64,000 nucleotides of DNA from Yoonia vestfoldensis DSM 16212 (GTDB taxonomy: Bacteria; Pseudomonadota; Alphaproteobacteria; Rhodobacterales; Rhodobacteraceae): assembly GCF_000382265.1 (NCBI RefSeq), contig NZ_KB907983.1, positions 62,001 to 126,000 on the forward strand. Direction: 5' to 3'. The notes under the pieces were generated by a model. The model was not told the origin of the DNA and searched no databases. It saw nothing but the letters and a program-made list of their open reading frames with translations. How positions within the stretch are numbered: the first letter of the stretch is position 1; each line of letters starts with the position of its first letter. This document shows positions 53,391-63,671 of the stretch, in pieces. The translations under genes were made by a program, and so were the position numbers.

Positions 53391-54551
53391 ATGGATTTGA
53401 CCGCACGCCAGTTGATGGACAGGCTCGTCGCCTTTCCGACGGTCAGCCGCGACAGCAATCTTGAACTTGTTGATTTCGTTCAGGAATATCTGGCGGATTT
53501 CGGAATCGACAGCACCATCGTGCCCAATGACGACGGCAACAAAGCCGCGCTTTACGCCCATGTCGGCCCTGCGGTGGATGGCGGGGTCGTGCTGTCTGGG
53601 CATACCGATGTCGTGCCTGTCGACGGGCAGGCATGGGACACTGATCCTTTTGTCGTGACCGAAAAGGACGGCCGCCTTTACGGGCGCGGCACCTGCGACA
53701 TGAAAGGCTTTGACGCGCTGGCCCTTTGGGCGATGGGGCAGGCGGCGCAGCGCGGGGTGAAACGCCCGCTTCAGATCGCGCTCAGCTATGACGAAGAGGT
53801 CGGCTGCACAGGCGCGCCGCCCATGATCGACCATATGGTCAGCCATGGCCTGCCGCGTGCGGATACCGTCATCGTGGGCGAACCCTCGATGATGAAGATC
53901 GTGACCAGCCACAAGGGTGCGGTCGGTTTCCGCATCCATGTGCGGGGATTCGAGGTGCATTCCTCGCTTGCCCCCACGGGTGTCAGCGCGATCATGATGG
54001 GCGCGCGCCTGATCGACTGGGCGAATCAGGTGAACGCCGAAAATGCCGCAGCCGCGCCCAGCGAACTGGCCGCGCAATTCTTTCCGCCCTACACGACGCT
54101 GCACGTTGGCACGATTGCGGGCGGCACTGCCAACAACATCACTGCCAAGGATTGCCGCTTCGTGCTCGATTTTCGGCTGGTCCCGGGCGAGGATATCGCC
54201 ATGTGGGAAACCCGCCTGCACGCCAAGATCGCCGAGATCGAGGCCGATATGCGGGCCGTGCGGCCAGAAACCTTTATCACCGCCGAGAAATTCTTTCACG
54301 TCCCCAGCCTTGTCCCCGAACAGGACGGCAGCGCGGAAAATCTGGTCCGTCGCCTGACCGGCGAAAATGCCAGCAGCGTCGTCAGTTACGGCACCGAAGC
54401 CGGACAGTTTCAGGACCACGGCTATTCCGCCGTGATCTGCGGCCCCGGCGACATTGCACAAGCCCACCAACCCAACGAATATGTCGGCGTGGCACAGTTC
54501 CAGCAGGGCGAGGCCTTCATGGCCCGCCTTGTCGATCTGCTGGCCGAATAA
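53391..54551 (+). CDS. argE: acetylornithine deacetylase (M20 family)
   Basis: 386 residues of a zinc M20 amidohydrolase. Motifs: LSGHTDVVPVDGQAW (metal His/Asp), YGRGTCDMKGFDALAL, SYDEEVGCTGAPPMIDHM (catalytic Glu), GEPSMMKIVTSHKGAVGF, and YGTEAGQFQDHGY with the terminal His-containing IAQAHQPNEYV. This is a good fit to ArgE, which deacetylates N-acetylornithine, although N-acyl amino acid deacylases are similar. AAAGGAAGG precedes the ATG. It faces the peptide ABC operon. Confidence 0.85.
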   Translation: MDLTARQLMDRLVAFPTVSRDSNLELVDFVQEYLADFGIDSTIVPNDDGNKAALYAHVGPAVDGGVVLSGHTDVVPVDGQAWDTDPFVVTEKDGRLYGRGTCDMKGFDALALWAMGQAAQRGVKRPLQIALSYDEEVGCTGAPPMIDHMVSHGLPRADTVIVGEPSMMKIVTSHKGAVGFRIHVRGFEVHSSLAPTGVSAIMMGARLIDWANQVNAENAAAAPSELAAQFFPPYTTLHVGTIAGGTANNITAKDCRFVLDFRLVPGEDIAMWETRLHAKIAEIEADMRAVRPETFITAEKFFHVPSLVPEQDGSAENLVRRLTGENASSVVSYGTEAGQFQDHGYSAVICGPGDIAQAHQPNEYVGVAQFQQGEAFMARLVDLLAE

Positions 54552-54564
54552 CCCCTAGGAGAAA

Positions 54565-55731
54565 ATGATGCCCGTCAAGAACCGCTTTGCCGAATTGCTG
54601 CCCGAAATCACCGCCTGGCGACGGGACCTGCACGAAAACCCCGAAATCCTGTTCGAGACGCACCGCACATCGGCGCTGGTCGCCGAAAAGCTGCGCGAAT
54701 TCGGCTGTGACGAGGTGGTCACCGGCATCGGGCGCACCGGCGTCGTCGGCGTCATCAAAGGCAAGACGGATACATCCGGCAAGGTGATCGGCCTGCGCGC
54801 CGATATGGATGCGCTGCCGATCCTTGAGGCGACAGGGCTGGCCTACGCCTCTAAAACCCCCGGCGCGATGCATGCCTGCGGCCATGACGGACATACTGCG
54901 ATGCTGCTGGGGGCGGCGAAATACCTGTCCGAGACGCGCAACTTTGACGGACAGGTTGTCGTGATCTTCCAGCCTGCCGAAGAAGGCGGCGGCGGCGGGC
55001 GCGAGATGTGCGAGGACGGCATGATGGACCGCTGGAACATCACCGAAGTTTACGGCATGCACAACTGGCCGGGCCGTCCGGTGGGCAGCTTTGCGATCCG
55101 TCCGGGTGCGTTTTTCGCCGCGACCGACCAGTTCGAGATCATCATCGAAGGCAAGGGCGGCCATGCCGCCAAGCCGCAGGAAACCGTGGACAGCACGCTG
55201 GTCGCGGCGCATGTGATCACGGCGCTCCAATCCATCGCCAGCCGCAATGCCGACCCGGTGGATCAGGTTGTCGTGTCCGTCACATCGATCGAATCGTCGT
55301 CCAAGGCGTTCAACGTCATCGCCCAACGCGTGCATATGAAGGGCACGGTGCGCACCATGTCCAAGGGCATGCGCGATTTGGCCGAAAAGCGGCTGAAAGC
55401 GATCAGCGAAGGCACGGCGGGCGCGTTCGGGGCCGTGGCCGCGATAAAATACCACCGCGGCTATCCCTGCATGGTCAACCACGAGGACCAGACCGCCTTT
55501 GCCGCCGAAGTCGCGCGGTCGGTGTCGGGCGGTTGCGAGGATGCGCCCTTGGTCATGGGCGGTGAGGATTTCGCCTTCATGCTCGAAGAACGCCCCGGCG
55601 CCTATATCCTTGTCGGCAACGGCGACGGCGCGTCCGTGCATCACCCCGAATACAATTTCAACGACGACGCGATCCCCGCAGGCTGTTCGTGGTGGGCCGG
55701 GATCGTCGAACAACGCATGCCCGCCGCCTGA
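54565..55731 (+). CDS. M20D-family amidohydrolase (hippurate hydrolase-like)
   Basis: 388 residues. WRRDLHENPEILFETHRTSALVAEKL is the usual start; the metal site Cys is in AMHACGHDGHTAMLLGAAKYL, then VVIFQPAEEGGGGGREMCEDG (catalytic Glu) and VMGGEDFAFMLEERPGAYILVG. This is the CGHDGHT type that hydrolyses N-acyl or IAA-amino-acid amides. Begins 14 bases after argE. Two ATG codons at 54565 and 54568. The substrate is inferred as an N-acylated amino acid. Confidence 0.92.
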   Translation: MMPVKNRFAELLPEITAWRRDLHENPEILFETHRTSALVAEKLREFGCDEVVTGIGRTGVVGVIKGKTDTSGKVIGLRADMDALPILEATGLAYASKTPGAMHACGHDGHTAMLLGAAKYLSETRNFDGQVVVIFQPAEEGGGGGREMCEDGMMDRWNITEVYGMHNWPGRPVGSFAIRPGAFFAATDQFEIIIEGKGGHAAKPQETVDSTLVAAHVITALQSIASRNADPVDQVVVSVTSIESSSKAFNVIAQRVHMKGTVRTMSKGMRDLAEKRLKAISEGTAGAFGAVAAIKYHRGYPCMVNHEDQTAFAAEVARSVSGGCEDAPLVMGGEDFAFMLEERPGAYILVGNGDGASVHHPEYNFNDDAIPAGCSWWAGIVEQRMPAA

Positions 55732-56342
55732 TGTGGGAAGAGCGTTACAGCGCCAGCAATGACTACCTGTTCGGCACCGCCCCCGCGGCGGTGCTGGCGG
55801 ATAATCCGTGGCTGGCGCTGCCGGGGCAAAGCGTGCTTTGCGTGGCAGACGGCGAAGGGCGCAACTCCGTCCATCTGGCGCAAAGCGGCATGGCGGTGAC
55901 GGCATTTGATCTGTCGCAGACTGCCGTGGGGCGGACAAAGGCGCTGGCCGACAATGCGGGTGTGGCGGTGCAGGCGCATGTGGCGGGCTGGGGCGATTGG
56001 GATTGGTCGCAGCAATTCGACATGGTCGCCGCGATCTTCATCCAGTTCGCTGACCCTGCTTTGCGCGCGCGCCAGTTCGCCGACATGACCCGTGCGCTGC
56101 GCCCGGGTGGTCGGCTGTTGCTGCATGGCTACCGCCCCGAACAGATCGGGCGCGGCACTGGCGGGCCGCCATTCGTCGAGAACATGTATACCGAAGCCAT
56201 GCTGCATGACGCTTTCGCAGGCTGGCACATCGAACGCTGCGCATCCTACGACCGCCACCAACAGGCAGGCAGCGGCCATGTCGGGCCTGCCGCCTTGATC
56301 GATTTCATCGCCCGCAGGCCAGAGGCGTCACCGCCCGTCTGA
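55731..56342 (+). CDS. class I SAM-dependent methyltransferase
   Basis: 203 residues. The N-terminal MWEERYSASNDYLFGTAPAAVLADN is typical of tellurite/TehB-like methyltransferases. SAM binding is shown by VLCVADGEGRNSVHLAQSGMAVTAFDLS and FDMVAAIFIQFADPALR, with a late LRPGGRLLLHGY loop. Start TGATG overlaps the amidohydrolase stop by one base, so it is probably in the same operon although the function differs. Methyl acceptor unknown. Confidence 0.9.
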   Translation: MWEERYSASNDYLFGTAPAAVLADNPWLALPGQSVLCVADGEGRNSVHLAQSGMAVTAFDLSQTAVGRTKALADNAGVAVQAHVAGWGDWDWSQQFDMVAAIFIQFADPALRARQFADMTRALRPGGRLLLHGYRPEQIGRGTGGPPFVENMYTEAMLHDAFAGWHIERCASYDRHQQAGSGHVGPAALIDFIARRPEASPPV

Positions 56343-56404
56343 TCACGCTTCACCCCTTGCGGGATTGCCGCTAGGCTGCACAAGTCCTGAGAGGAGAGAA
56401 ATCC

Positions 56405-57640
56405 ATGCGCCACCTGCTTGCCGTTCTGATTGCCCTTTTGCCAATCGTCGCATTCGCGCAGGGCAGCAGGACTGTCTCGGGGCAGGTCAGCTATCTGGAC
56501 CGCATGGCGTTACCGCCCGATGCGGTCCTGCTGGTCGAGGTGTTGGGGACCGATGGCCGCCTGATCGCCGATGCGCGGATGCCGACGGACGGACAGCAGG
56601 TTCCTGTCCCGTTTGCCGTGCAGGTCAGGGCGCAGTCCGACGTGATCCTGCGCGCGGGGATCATGCTTGGCTTCGATCTGGTCTGGCTGGGCGATCCGGT
56701 GATGGCGGTGGGTGACGCGGGTGTCGATCTTCAGTTGTACCGATATCAACCGCTTGGTTTCACCGCGACCTTCCGCTGCGACGATCTGGTCGTGCGGACG
56801 GGGTTCGCCGGTGACAGGCTGATCGTGGACACAGGCGCGGCACGGCTGGTGCTGGACCCTGTCCCAGTCGCGTCCGGCGCGCGCTTTGCGGCGGTGGACA
56901 GCGACACGTCATTCTGGTCACGGGGTGATACGGCGACAATCACACTGAACGGCACAGACGTGCCTGAATGCCGTCTCAGCTTGCCGGAACCACGCACTGC
57001 CTATACCGCACGCGGCAATGAACCGTTCTGGACGGTGACAGTGGACGCGGGCGCGCTGACGCTGACCCGGCTCGGGATGGAGGATCTGACGCTGCCGGTC
57101 ACCGAGGCGACGCTTCAAGAGGACGGCGCGATCATCGTCATCGCCACAGACAGCGAAAGGGGGCAGCGTGCGGTGCTGCAGCGCGATGCGATGATCTGCC
57201 GCGACAGCATGACAGGGCTGCCCTATCCCGAGACGGTCAGCCTTGCGATGGGCGACGAGATGATCACCGGATGCGGTGGCAGCGTGGGTGGCCTGCTGCA
57301 AAAGCGGACATGGGTCGTGGACCGCATTCTGGACGAGGATGTCCTGTCCAGCAGCCGCGTCACGCTTGGCTTTGATGCGGGTGGCCGTGTCGCCGGATCG
57401 AGTGGTTGCAACCGATGGTTCGCAGGCTATCAATTGACGGGCGAGACGCTGAATATCCGCCAGTCCGGCGCCACCATGATGGCCTGTGCCGGTCAGGTCA
57501 TGGCGCAGGAACGGCTGTTCTTTGCCGCATTGGCGCAGGTCACTGGCTATGACATTGACGACGGCGGCGCGCTGGTGCTGCTGGGGCCGGACGGGCCGGT
57601 CATCACGGCACGCGCCGCCACAGACGGCAGCGCGCCTTAG
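56405..57640 (+). CDS. multidomain exported protein: YbaY-like, MliC-like, COG3650-like and META domains
   Basis: 411 residues with a signal peptide ([19 protein letters not shown]). In order: a YbaY-like beta domain (about 20-120, [23 protein letters not shown]), a MliC-like lysozyme-inhibitor domain (about 122-185, [22 protein letters not shown]-...[20 protein letters not shown]), a COG3650-like segment (about 205-275, [15 protein letters not shown]), and a C-terminal META/HslJ domain (about 300-405, [10 protein letters not shown]-...[18 protein letters not shown]...[15 protein letters not shown]). Likely protects the envelope. The exact combination is inferred; the single-domain calls are moderate. 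Confidence 0.75.
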   Translation: MRHLLAVLIALLPIVAFAQGSRTVSGQVSYLDRMALPPDAVLLVEVLGTDGRLIADARMPTDGQQVPVPFAVQVRAQSDVILRAGIMLGFDLVWLGDPVMAVGDAGVDLQLYRYQPLGFTATFRCDDLVVRTGFAGDRLIVDTGAARLVLDPVPVASGARFAAVDSDTSFWSRGDTATITLNGTDVPECRLSLPEPRTAYTARGNEPFWTVTVDAGALTLTRLGMEDLTLPVTEATLQEDGAIIVIATDSERGQRAVLQRDAMICRDSMTGLPYPETVSLAMGDEMITGCGGSVGGLLQKRTWVVDRILDEDVLSSSRVTLGFDAGGRVAGSSGCNRWFAGYQLTGETLNIRQSGATMMACAGQVMAQERLFFAALAQVTGYDIDDGGALVLLGPDGPVITARAATDGSAP

Positions 57641-58641
57641 CCCCCCGTATGGCTCATGTGGCGGCTGACCTGACCGTCGACCTTTTGGCGGGAATAGTCG
57701 AAATCGTGGCCTTTCGGCTTCAGGGCAATCGCCGCACGGATCGCTGTTTCCAGATCGTGGTCGGCCTCTGACCCGCGCAGGGGCGCGCGCAGATCGGAAT
57801 GGCCTTCCTGCCCAAGACAGGTGTATATCTCGCCGGTGCAGGTGATCCGCACGCGGTTGCAGCTTTCGCAGAAATTATGGCTCAGCGGCGTGATGAACCC
57901 GATCTTCTGGCCGGTCGCATCCACGCGGACATAGCGCGCAGGCCCGCCGGTACGGTCGGGCAGATCGGTCAGCGTGCCGCGCTGCGCCAGCCGCGCGCGC
58001 AGGTCTTTGAGCGACCAGTACTGCCCGATCCGGTCCTCGTTGCCGATATCGCCCATCGGCATCACCTCGATAAAGGTCAGGTCCATATCGCGCGACGCGC
58101 ACCAGTCGGTCAGGGTGAACAACTCATCCTCGTTGAAGCCTTGCAGCGCCACGGTGTTGATCTTGACCCGCAGTCCCGCCGCCTGTGCCGCGTCGATCCC
58201 GCGCAAAACCTGCGGCAGCTTCCCCCAGCGGGTGATCCGCGCGAATTTCGCCTCGTCGAGTGTATCCAGCGACACGTTGATCCGTCGCACACCGGCGGCG
58301 TAAAGGTCGGTTGCGTATTTTTCCAGCTGGCTGCCGTTGGTCGTCAGCGTCAACTCGTCCAGCGCGCCGCTGTCCAGATGCCGCCCCATGGCGCGAAAGA
58401 AGGTCAGGATATCGCGCCGTACCAAAGGTTCGCCGCCCGTGATCCGCAGCTTTTTCACGCCCAGCCGCACGAAGGCTGAACAGAGCCGGTCCAGTTCTTC
58501 CAGCGTCAGCAGGTCTTTTTTGGGCAGGAAGGTCATGTTTTCCGACATGCAGTACACGCAGCGGAAATCGCAGCGGTCGGTCACCGACACCCGCAGGTAG
58601 GAAATGGCGCGCGCGAATGGGTCGATCAATGGGGCATTCAT
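57637..58641 (-). CDS. moaA: GTP 3',8-cyclase (molybdenum cofactor biosynthesis)
   Basis: 334 residues of a radical-SAM enzyme, the first step of Mo-cofactor synthesis. The radical cluster is CDFRCVYC (C24, C28, C31). The C-terminal 4Fe-4S cluster is CESC-x13-C in the [10 protein letters not shown] region. The chain ends in GG, as required for activity of MoaA. Start at [18 protein letters not shown]; an upstream ATG would add 24 residues. Overlaps the META gene 3' end by 4 bases. Confidence 0.97.
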   Translation of the reverse strand: MNAPLIDPFARAISYLRVSVTDRCDFRCVYCMSENMTFLPKKDLLTLEELDRLCSAFVRLGVKKLRITGGEPLVRRDILTFFRAMGRHLDSGALDELTLTTNGSQLEKYATDLYAAGVRRINVSLDTLDEAKFARITRWGKLPQVLRGIDAAQAAGLRVKINTVALQGFNEDELFTLTDWCASRDMDLTFIEVMPMGDIGNEDRIGQYWSLKDLRARLAQRGTLTDLPDRTGGPARYVRVDATGQKIGFITPLSHNFCESCNRVRITCTGEIYTCLGQEGHSDLRAPLRGSEADHDLETAIRAAIALKPKGHDFDYSRQKVDGQVSRHMSHTGG

Positions 58642-58727
58642 AGGGTCCAAGCTAAGGATGGGCGCCCCATTGCGCAAGCGGCGCGAGAGGCGTTGCACCC
58701 CCGTTGCGTGCACAATATCGTGGCACC

Positions 58728-59171
58728 ATGAAAAAAATTCTGATCCTGCCGCTCATCGCGCTTGCCGCCTGTGAAATGCCCGCTGTCGAGGCGCCCGTCG
58801 CAGAGGAGGTCGCGACGATCCCCGCCATGACGCTGCCACCGGCGCCACCCCGCACGGCGCGCACTGTGGAACAGTTCGACACCACATCAGCCGCCGAACG
58901 GCAGGCCGCGACGCAGGTATCGGCGGGTGGGGCAGAGATTGGCAATACCATTGCCACACTTGGGTCACCGACCGAACCGGGCATCTGGCTGAAAACGCCG
59001 CTGGTGACCGCCGTGACCCAAGGCCGCATCCGCTATCAGGGTCGCACGATCAACGCTGAACTGCGTCCTTCAGGCGGGGCGGCGGGATCGGGCAGCCAGA
59101 TCAGCCTTGCCGCGATGCGCCTGATCGAGGCACCGCTGACAGGGCTGGTGGACCTGACCGTCCTGCGTTGA
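58728..59171 (+). CDS. small lipoprotein, unassigned
   Basis: 147 residues. A lipobox (LPLIALAAC) predicts a lipoprotein. After a Pro/Ala-rich stretch the C-terminal part (about 70-147) reads [42 protein letters not shown]...[28 protein letters not shown], conserved-looking and Gly-rich. Function unknown. ATG 58728; divergent from moaA and convergent with the AlkD-like gene. Confidence 0.7.
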   Translation: MKKILILPLIALAACEMPAVEAPVAEEVATIPAMTLPPAPPRTARTVEQFDTTSAAERQAATQVSAGGAEIGNTIATLGSPTEPGIWLKTPLVTAVTQGRIRYQGRTINAELRPSGGAAGSGSQISLAAMRLIEAPLTGLVDLTVLR

Positions 59172-59846
59172 TCAGCCCAGCCGGTGCCGCGCGGATTTCA
59201 GCGCGTAGGGCTTCAACGCCGCCCCATTCCGGTCGACAAAGGCCTGCGCCGTGGCGGGGTCGTGTTTGGCAAGGCTTGCGAGCCAATCGACAAGCGCTGT
59301 CTGGATCACCTTGTGCGGATCACCGGCAAGCTGCCCGGCCCAGTCCAGCGCGCGGTCGCGCAGCGCCAGATGGGCGGCTTTGGGGTTGTTCTGCTTGGTC
59401 CATGGCAGGGTAAAGGCCAGCACCGCTGCCTTCGTCCACAGATGATCCGCCGCAACCCAAGGTTCCAGCGCATCAAAGCGGGCAGGGTCCGCCACCAGCC
59501 GTTTCTGCCCGGCGATGGCAACCTGTTCGGCAATGGCGGGGCCATCACACTGCGGCACCCACGCCACGATCATGTCCCATGCGCCGGCATCATCCGGCCT
59601 GATCCGCGCCTGCGTCAGCAGTTTCGCGGCCGCGATCCGGCCTTCATGCACGTCGCTGGCCCAGAGTTCCGCTGCCAGCCCCAGCCGTGCTTCCAAATCT
59701 AACGCGTCGCGCCAGTCCTTGACGATGGCGTTGATTGCGGGCGTCGATACACCCAGATAGGTACGCTCCACCTTGTGATGGCGCGCCATCTCGGCGGCCT
59801 TTGCGGGGTCGGTGCCAAGGGCGGAGAGTGCGTCGTCAACGGTCAT
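59172..59846 (-). CDS. DNA alkylation repair (AlkD-like) protein
   Basis: 224 residues of HEAT-like helical repeats: RTYLGVSTPAINAIVKDW, LWASDVHEGRIAAAKLL, WVAADHLWTKAAVLAFTLPWTKQNNP, WLASLAKHDPATAQAFVDRN. This fits AlkC/AlkD-type DNA glycosylases that remove bulky or cationic alkyl adducts. Catalytic residues cannot be confirmed by eye. Its start overlaps the PPOX-like gene's stop by 4 bases, so it is last in the glmU-glmS-PPOX-alkD operon. Confidence 0.85.
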   Translation of the reverse strand: MTVDDALSALGTDPAKAAEMARHHKVERTYLGVSTPAINAIVKDWRDALDLEARLGLAAELWASDVHEGRIAAAKLLTQARIRPDDAGAWDMIVAWVPQCDGPAIAEQVAIAGQKRLVADPARFDALEPWVAADHLWTKAAVLAFTLPWTKQNNPKAAHLALRDRALDWAGQLAGDPHKVIQTALVDWLASLAKHDPATAQAFVDRNGAALKPYALKSARHRLG

Positions 59847-60385
59847 TCGATCACTTTCGTCGGCAACCCGTCCAAGGTGGTCTGGTTGCGGTCTTTCCAA
59901 TAGGCTGCAATCCCCTCTGGCCCCTTGTCCTCGGTCCAGTGGCGCAACGTGTCGCGTTCGCTGACCTTTTCCATGAACGGCACGGCATAGCCGCAGGAGG
60001 TTTGCACCATGTCGATCGTCTGCACATAGATTTGCCGCGCGCCGGGCAGGTTGGGCAGGCGGGCGGCAAAATCGGCCCACTCCACATCGCGCGGATGGAT
60101 CGCACGCGCTGTGCCATAGGTGCGCAGGATCTGCGGTTTCTTGTCGAAACTGCACCACATCAGCGTCATGCGCGGATGGTCCAGCAGATGCCCCGCCGTT
60201 TCATTCCCGCTGCCGGTGGCGTTGACATAGGCGATGGTGGTCGCATCCAGCACCCGCAGACTGTCCATCCCCTTGGGCGAGATATTGACCTTGCCATCGC
60301 GCGCCGCCGTGCCGGTGAAAAACATCGGCTGTGCCGCGATGAACGCCTGATGGGCGTCCGAGAGTTCTGCAAATTGCTTGCCCAT
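59843..60385 (-). CDS. pyridoxamine 5'-phosphate oxidase-fold protein
   Basis: 180 residues of the split-barrel FMN-binding fold: AAQPMFFTGTAARDGKVNISPKGMDSLRVLD (start of the barrel), NETAGHLLDHPRMTLMWCSFDKKPQILRTYGTARAI, and the C-terminal DMVQTSCGYAVPFMEKV with WTEDKGPEGIAAYW. FMN or deazaflavin redox activity on an unknown substrate. Start overlaps the glmS stop (TAATG), so it is translationally coupled. Confidence 0.9.
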   Translation of the reverse strand: MGKQFAELSDAHQAFIAAQPMFFTGTAARDGKVNISPKGMDSLRVLDATTIAYVNATGSGNETAGHLLDHPRMTLMWCSFDKKPQILRTYGTARAIHPRDVEWADFAARLPNLPGARQIYVQTIDMVQTSCGYAVPFMEKVSERDTLRHWTEDKGPEGIAAYWKDRNQTTLDGLPTKVIE

Positions 60386-62205
60386 TATTCCACCGTCACT
60401 GACTTCGCGAGATTGCGGGGCTGGTCCACATCCGTCCCCTTGGCGATGGCCGTGTGATAGGCCAAGAGCTGCGCAGGCAGCGCATAAAGGATCGGCGCAA
60501 GGAACGGATCGACAGATGGCATCAGCAGCGTCTGCCAGACACCGTCGCCTGCCTCTGCCGCACCTTGGCTGTCGGTGATCAGCAGCACCTTGCCGCCGCG
60601 CGCCATGACTTCCTGCATGTTCGAGACGGTCTTTTCAAACAGGCTGTCGCGCGGGGCCATGACGATGACCGGCACATGCGGATCGACCAGCGCGATGGGG
60701 CCGTGCTTCAATTCGCCGGATGCATAAGCTTCGGCATGGATATAGCTGATTTCCTTCAGTTTCAGCGCACCTTCCAATGCCAGCGGGTACATCGCCCCGC
60801 GCCCAAGAAACAGGATATCGCGCGCCTCGGCCAGATCGCGGGACAGCGCGATGGTGCGGTCCTCGATCCCCAAGGCGGTATTCATCAACCCCGGCAAGCC
60901 GCGCAGGGCGGCCAGTTTGCCCGCAAGGCCGGCATCGTCGATCCGGCCCCGCTGGCGGGCGGCATGCAGCACCAGTGTGGCCAGCGTCGTCAGCTGGCAG
61001 GTGAACGCCTTGGTCGAGGCGACGCCGATTTCCACGCCCGCAAGGATCGGCAGCGCGATATCGCTTTCGCGCGCGATACTGCTTTCGGGGACATTGACGA
61101 CCGATACGATCTTGCTGGCCTTGCCCGCCATATAGCGCAGGGCGGCAAGCGTATCCGCCGTTTCACCCGACTGGCTGACGAAAATCGCCATGGTGCCCTC
61201 GGTCACAGGCGGTTCGCGATAGCGGAATTCAGAGGCGACATCGACCTCGACCGGCAGGCCCGCCACCTGTTCAAACCAGTATTTCGCAACCATGCAGGCG
61301 TAGAAAGCCGTGCCGCAGGCGACCATGGTCAGGCGGTTCACTTCGGTGAAATCGAGGCCTTCGGGCAGGGTCATCGCGGTTGCATCCGCGTTGATGTAAT
61401 GGTTCAGCGCCCCTTGCAGCACTTGCGGCTGTTCGGCGATTTCCTTGGCCATGAAATGCTTGTAGCCGCCTTTGTCCACCGTCGCCGCGTCGATATGGAT
61501 CTGGCGCTGGTCGCGGTTGGCCAACTGGCCCGCCGCATCGCGTATTTCGAGGCTGTGCCGCGTGACGATCGCCCAATCACCTTCTTCCAGATAGGTGATC
61601 CGGTCAGTCATGGGGGCGAGCGCTATGGCATCCGAGCCCACGAACATCTCGCCATCGCCATGCCCGATGGCCAGGGGTGACCCTTTGCGCGCGGCGATCA
61701 GCAGGTCGTCATGCCCTTCGAACAGGAAACACAGCGCATAGGCCCCGTGCAGGCGGGCGATGGTCGCCTCTGCCGCGTCGCGGGGCGACATGCCTTGGCT
61801 AATGAAGTGATTGGCCAGCAAAGCCACGGTTTCGGTATCGGTATCGGTTTCATGCGCGATGCCAACGGCGGCCAGATCGGCGCGGAGTTCGCGGAAATTC
61901 TCGATGATCCCGTTGTGCACGACCGCGACACCGCCGGATTTATGCGGATGCGCATTGCCTGCATTCGGCACACCATGCGTGGCCCAGCGGGTGTGGCCGA
62001 TGCCGGCCTTGCCTGCGAGCGGGTCATGCACCAGCAAATCGGACAGGTTCACGAGCTTGCCCACCGCCCGCCTGCGGTCCAGCACATCGCCGTTGATCGT
62101 GGCAATGCCCGCGCTGTCATAGCCGCGATATTCAAGCCGCTTCAGCGCCTCGACCAGCAGGGGGGCGGCTTCGTGATTGCCCAGAACGCCAACAATACCG
62201 CACAT
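60385..62205 (-). CDS. glmS: glutamine--fructose-6-phosphate aminotransferase (isomerizing)
   Basis: 606 residues. The glutaminase domain begins MCGIVGVLGNHEAAPLLVEALKRLEYRGYDSAG with Cys2 as nucleophile; the C-terminal SIS domains include CGTAFYACMVAKYWFEQVAGLPVEVDVASEFRY, FVSQSGETADTLAALR and the terminal DQPRNLAKSVTVE. It makes glucosamine-6-phosphate for peptidoglycan and LPS. Starts one base after the glmU stop and overlaps the following PPOX-fold gene by one base. Confidence 0.97.
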   Translation of the reverse strand: MCGIVGVLGNHEAAPLLVEALKRLEYRGYDSAGIATINGDVLDRRRAVGKLVNLSDLLVHDPLAGKAGIGHTRWATHGVPNAGNAHPHKSGGVAVVHNGIIENFRELRADLAAVGIAHETDTDTETVALLANHFISQGMSPRDAAEATIARLHGAYALCFLFEGHDDLLIAARKGSPLAIGHGDGEMFVGSDAIALAPMTDRITYLEEGDWAIVTRHSLEIRDAAGQLANRDQRQIHIDAATVDKGGYKHFMAKEIAEQPQVLQGALNHYINADATAMTLPEGLDFTEVNRLTMVACGTAFYACMVAKYWFEQVAGLPVEVDVASEFRYREPPVTEGTMAIFVSQSGETADTLAALRYMAGKASKIVSVVNVPESSIARESDIALPILAGVEIGVASTKAFTCQLTTLATLVLHAARQRGRIDDAGLAGKLAALRGLPGLMNTALGIEDRTIALSRDLAEARDILFLGRGAMYPLALEGALKLKEISYIHAEAYASGELKHGPIALVDPHVPVIVMAPRDSLFEKTVSNMQEVMARGGKVLLITDSQGAAEAGDGVWQTLLMPSVDPFLAPILYALPAQLLAYHTAIAKGTDVDQPRNLAKSVTVE

Positions 62206-62206
62206 C

Positions 62207-63550
62207 TTAGTGACCCTTCGTCTTTTTCGCGCGCAGCTTGTCGAACAGCCGCACCGCAAAGCCTGCTTTGTTCTCCTGCCGCGCCCGCGCGACGGCCAGA
62301 TCGCCCGGCGGCACGTCGCGGGTAATGACCGATCCGCTGGCCGTCATCGCCGCATCGCCCACGCTGACGGGGGCAACGAGCATTGTGTTCGACCCGATGA
62401 ACACATCCGCCCCAATACTCGTGTGGTGCTTGGACACGCCGTCATAATTGCAGGTGATCGTGCCTGCGCCGATATTGCTGCGCGGCCCGATCTCGGCATC
62501 GCCGATATAGGACAGGTGGTTGACCTTGGCGCCTTCGGCAATCACGGCATTCTTGACCTCGACGAAATTGCCGACGCGGGTGTTTTCGGCCAGTTCCGCA
62601 CCGGGGCGCAGGCGCGCGTAGGGGCCGACGATTGCCCCGCGCGAGACATGGCAGCCCTCAAGATGCGAAAAGGCGCGGATCGTGGCACCGGATTCGACCG
62701 TCACACCGGGGCCGAACACGACGTTGGGTTCGATCACCGCATCGCGCCCGATCACGGTGTCATAGGCGAAATAGACCGTTTCGGGGGCGATCAGGGTGAC
62801 GCCATCGTCAAGTGCGGTCATCCGCGCGGCGTTCTGAAACAGGGCTTCGGCCTGTGCCAGCTCGAACCGCGAATTGATGCCCAAGGTTTCCGCCTCGGCG
62901 CATTCGACGACGGTCGCCGTCAGACCACGCGCTCGGGCGATGGCGACGATATCGGTCAGGTAATATTCGCCCGCCGCATTGGCATTGCCGACAGCAGCGA
63001 CCAGATCGAACAACGTCGCGGCATCGGCGGCGATGACACCCGAATTGCACAGGGTCACGGCGCGCTCTGCCTCTGTCGCATCCTTGTATTCGACGATCCG
63101 GTCAAGCTGGCCATCGTTCAGGATCAGGCGGCCATAGCGGGCAGGGTCCTCCGCCTCGAACCCCAGAACCACGATGTCATGGGTCCCTCGGGCCTCCATC
63201 ATCGCCTCCAGCGTATCGGGGCGGATGAAGGGCGTATCCCCAAAAAGCACCAGCGCGTCGCCGTCGAAATCCGCAAGCGCCGCTTTGGCTTGGGCTACCG
63301 CATGGGCCGTGCCCAGCTGTTCGGCCTGCACCACGACTGTTGCATCGGGATCATAGGCAAGGGCGGCCTTTTCGACCTGTGCGGCTTCATACCCTGCCAC
63401 AACCACGCGGCGCGCAGGGTCCAGCACCATCGCGGCCTGCATCGCATGCACCAGCATCGGCGCGCCCGCGATCGGGTGCAGCACCTTGGGCAGGTCCGAA
63501 TTCATGCGCGTGCCAAGCCCCGCGCCAAGGATAATCACTGCGTTTGCCAT
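62207..63550 (-). CDS. glmU: bifunctional GlcNAc-1-phosphate uridyltransferase / GlcN-1-P acetyltransferase
   Basis: 447 residues. The uridyltransferase half begins MANAVIILGAGLGTRMNSDLPKVLHPI, with GTAHAVAQAK and LVLFGDTPFIRPDTL. The C-terminal left-handed beta-helix shows repeats such as RVGNFVEVKNAVIAEGAKVNHLSYIGDAEIGPRSNIGAGTITCNYDGVSKHHTSIG, then TASGSVITRDVPPGDLAVARARQ. It produces UDP-GlcNAc, using GlmS product via GlmM (not in this window). First gene of a four-gene operon, divergent from a HAD gene. Confidence 0.97.
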   Translation of the reverse strand: MANAVIILGAGLGTRMNSDLPKVLHPIAGAPMLVHAMQAAMVLDPARRVVVAGYEAAQVEKAALAYDPDATVVVQAEQLGTAHAVAQAKAALADFDGDALVLFGDTPFIRPDTLEAMMEARGTHDIVVLGFEAEDPARYGRLILNDGQLDRIVEYKDATEAERAVTLCNSGVIAADAATLFDLVAAVGNANAAGEYYLTDIVAIARARGLTATVVECAEAETLGINSRFELAQAEALFQNAARMTALDDGVTLIAPETVYFAYDTVIGRDAVIEPNVVFGPGVTVESGATIRAFSHLEGCHVSRGAIVGPYARLRPGAELAENTRVGNFVEVKNAVIAEGAKVNHLSYIGDAEIGPRSNIGAGTITCNYDGVSKHHTSIGADVFIGSNTMLVAPVSVGDAAMTASGSVITRDVPPGDLAVARARQENKAGFAVRLFDKLRAKKTKGH

Positions 63551-63671
63551 ATCTGCCCCATTATTCATTGCCTGCGTTCTACTGGCCTTTTCGATTATCA
63601 CAAGGGCAGGGGCTTCACATCAGTTTACAGCGCGTTACAGATGGCGGGACCGCAGCATTGAAAGGCCGCCC

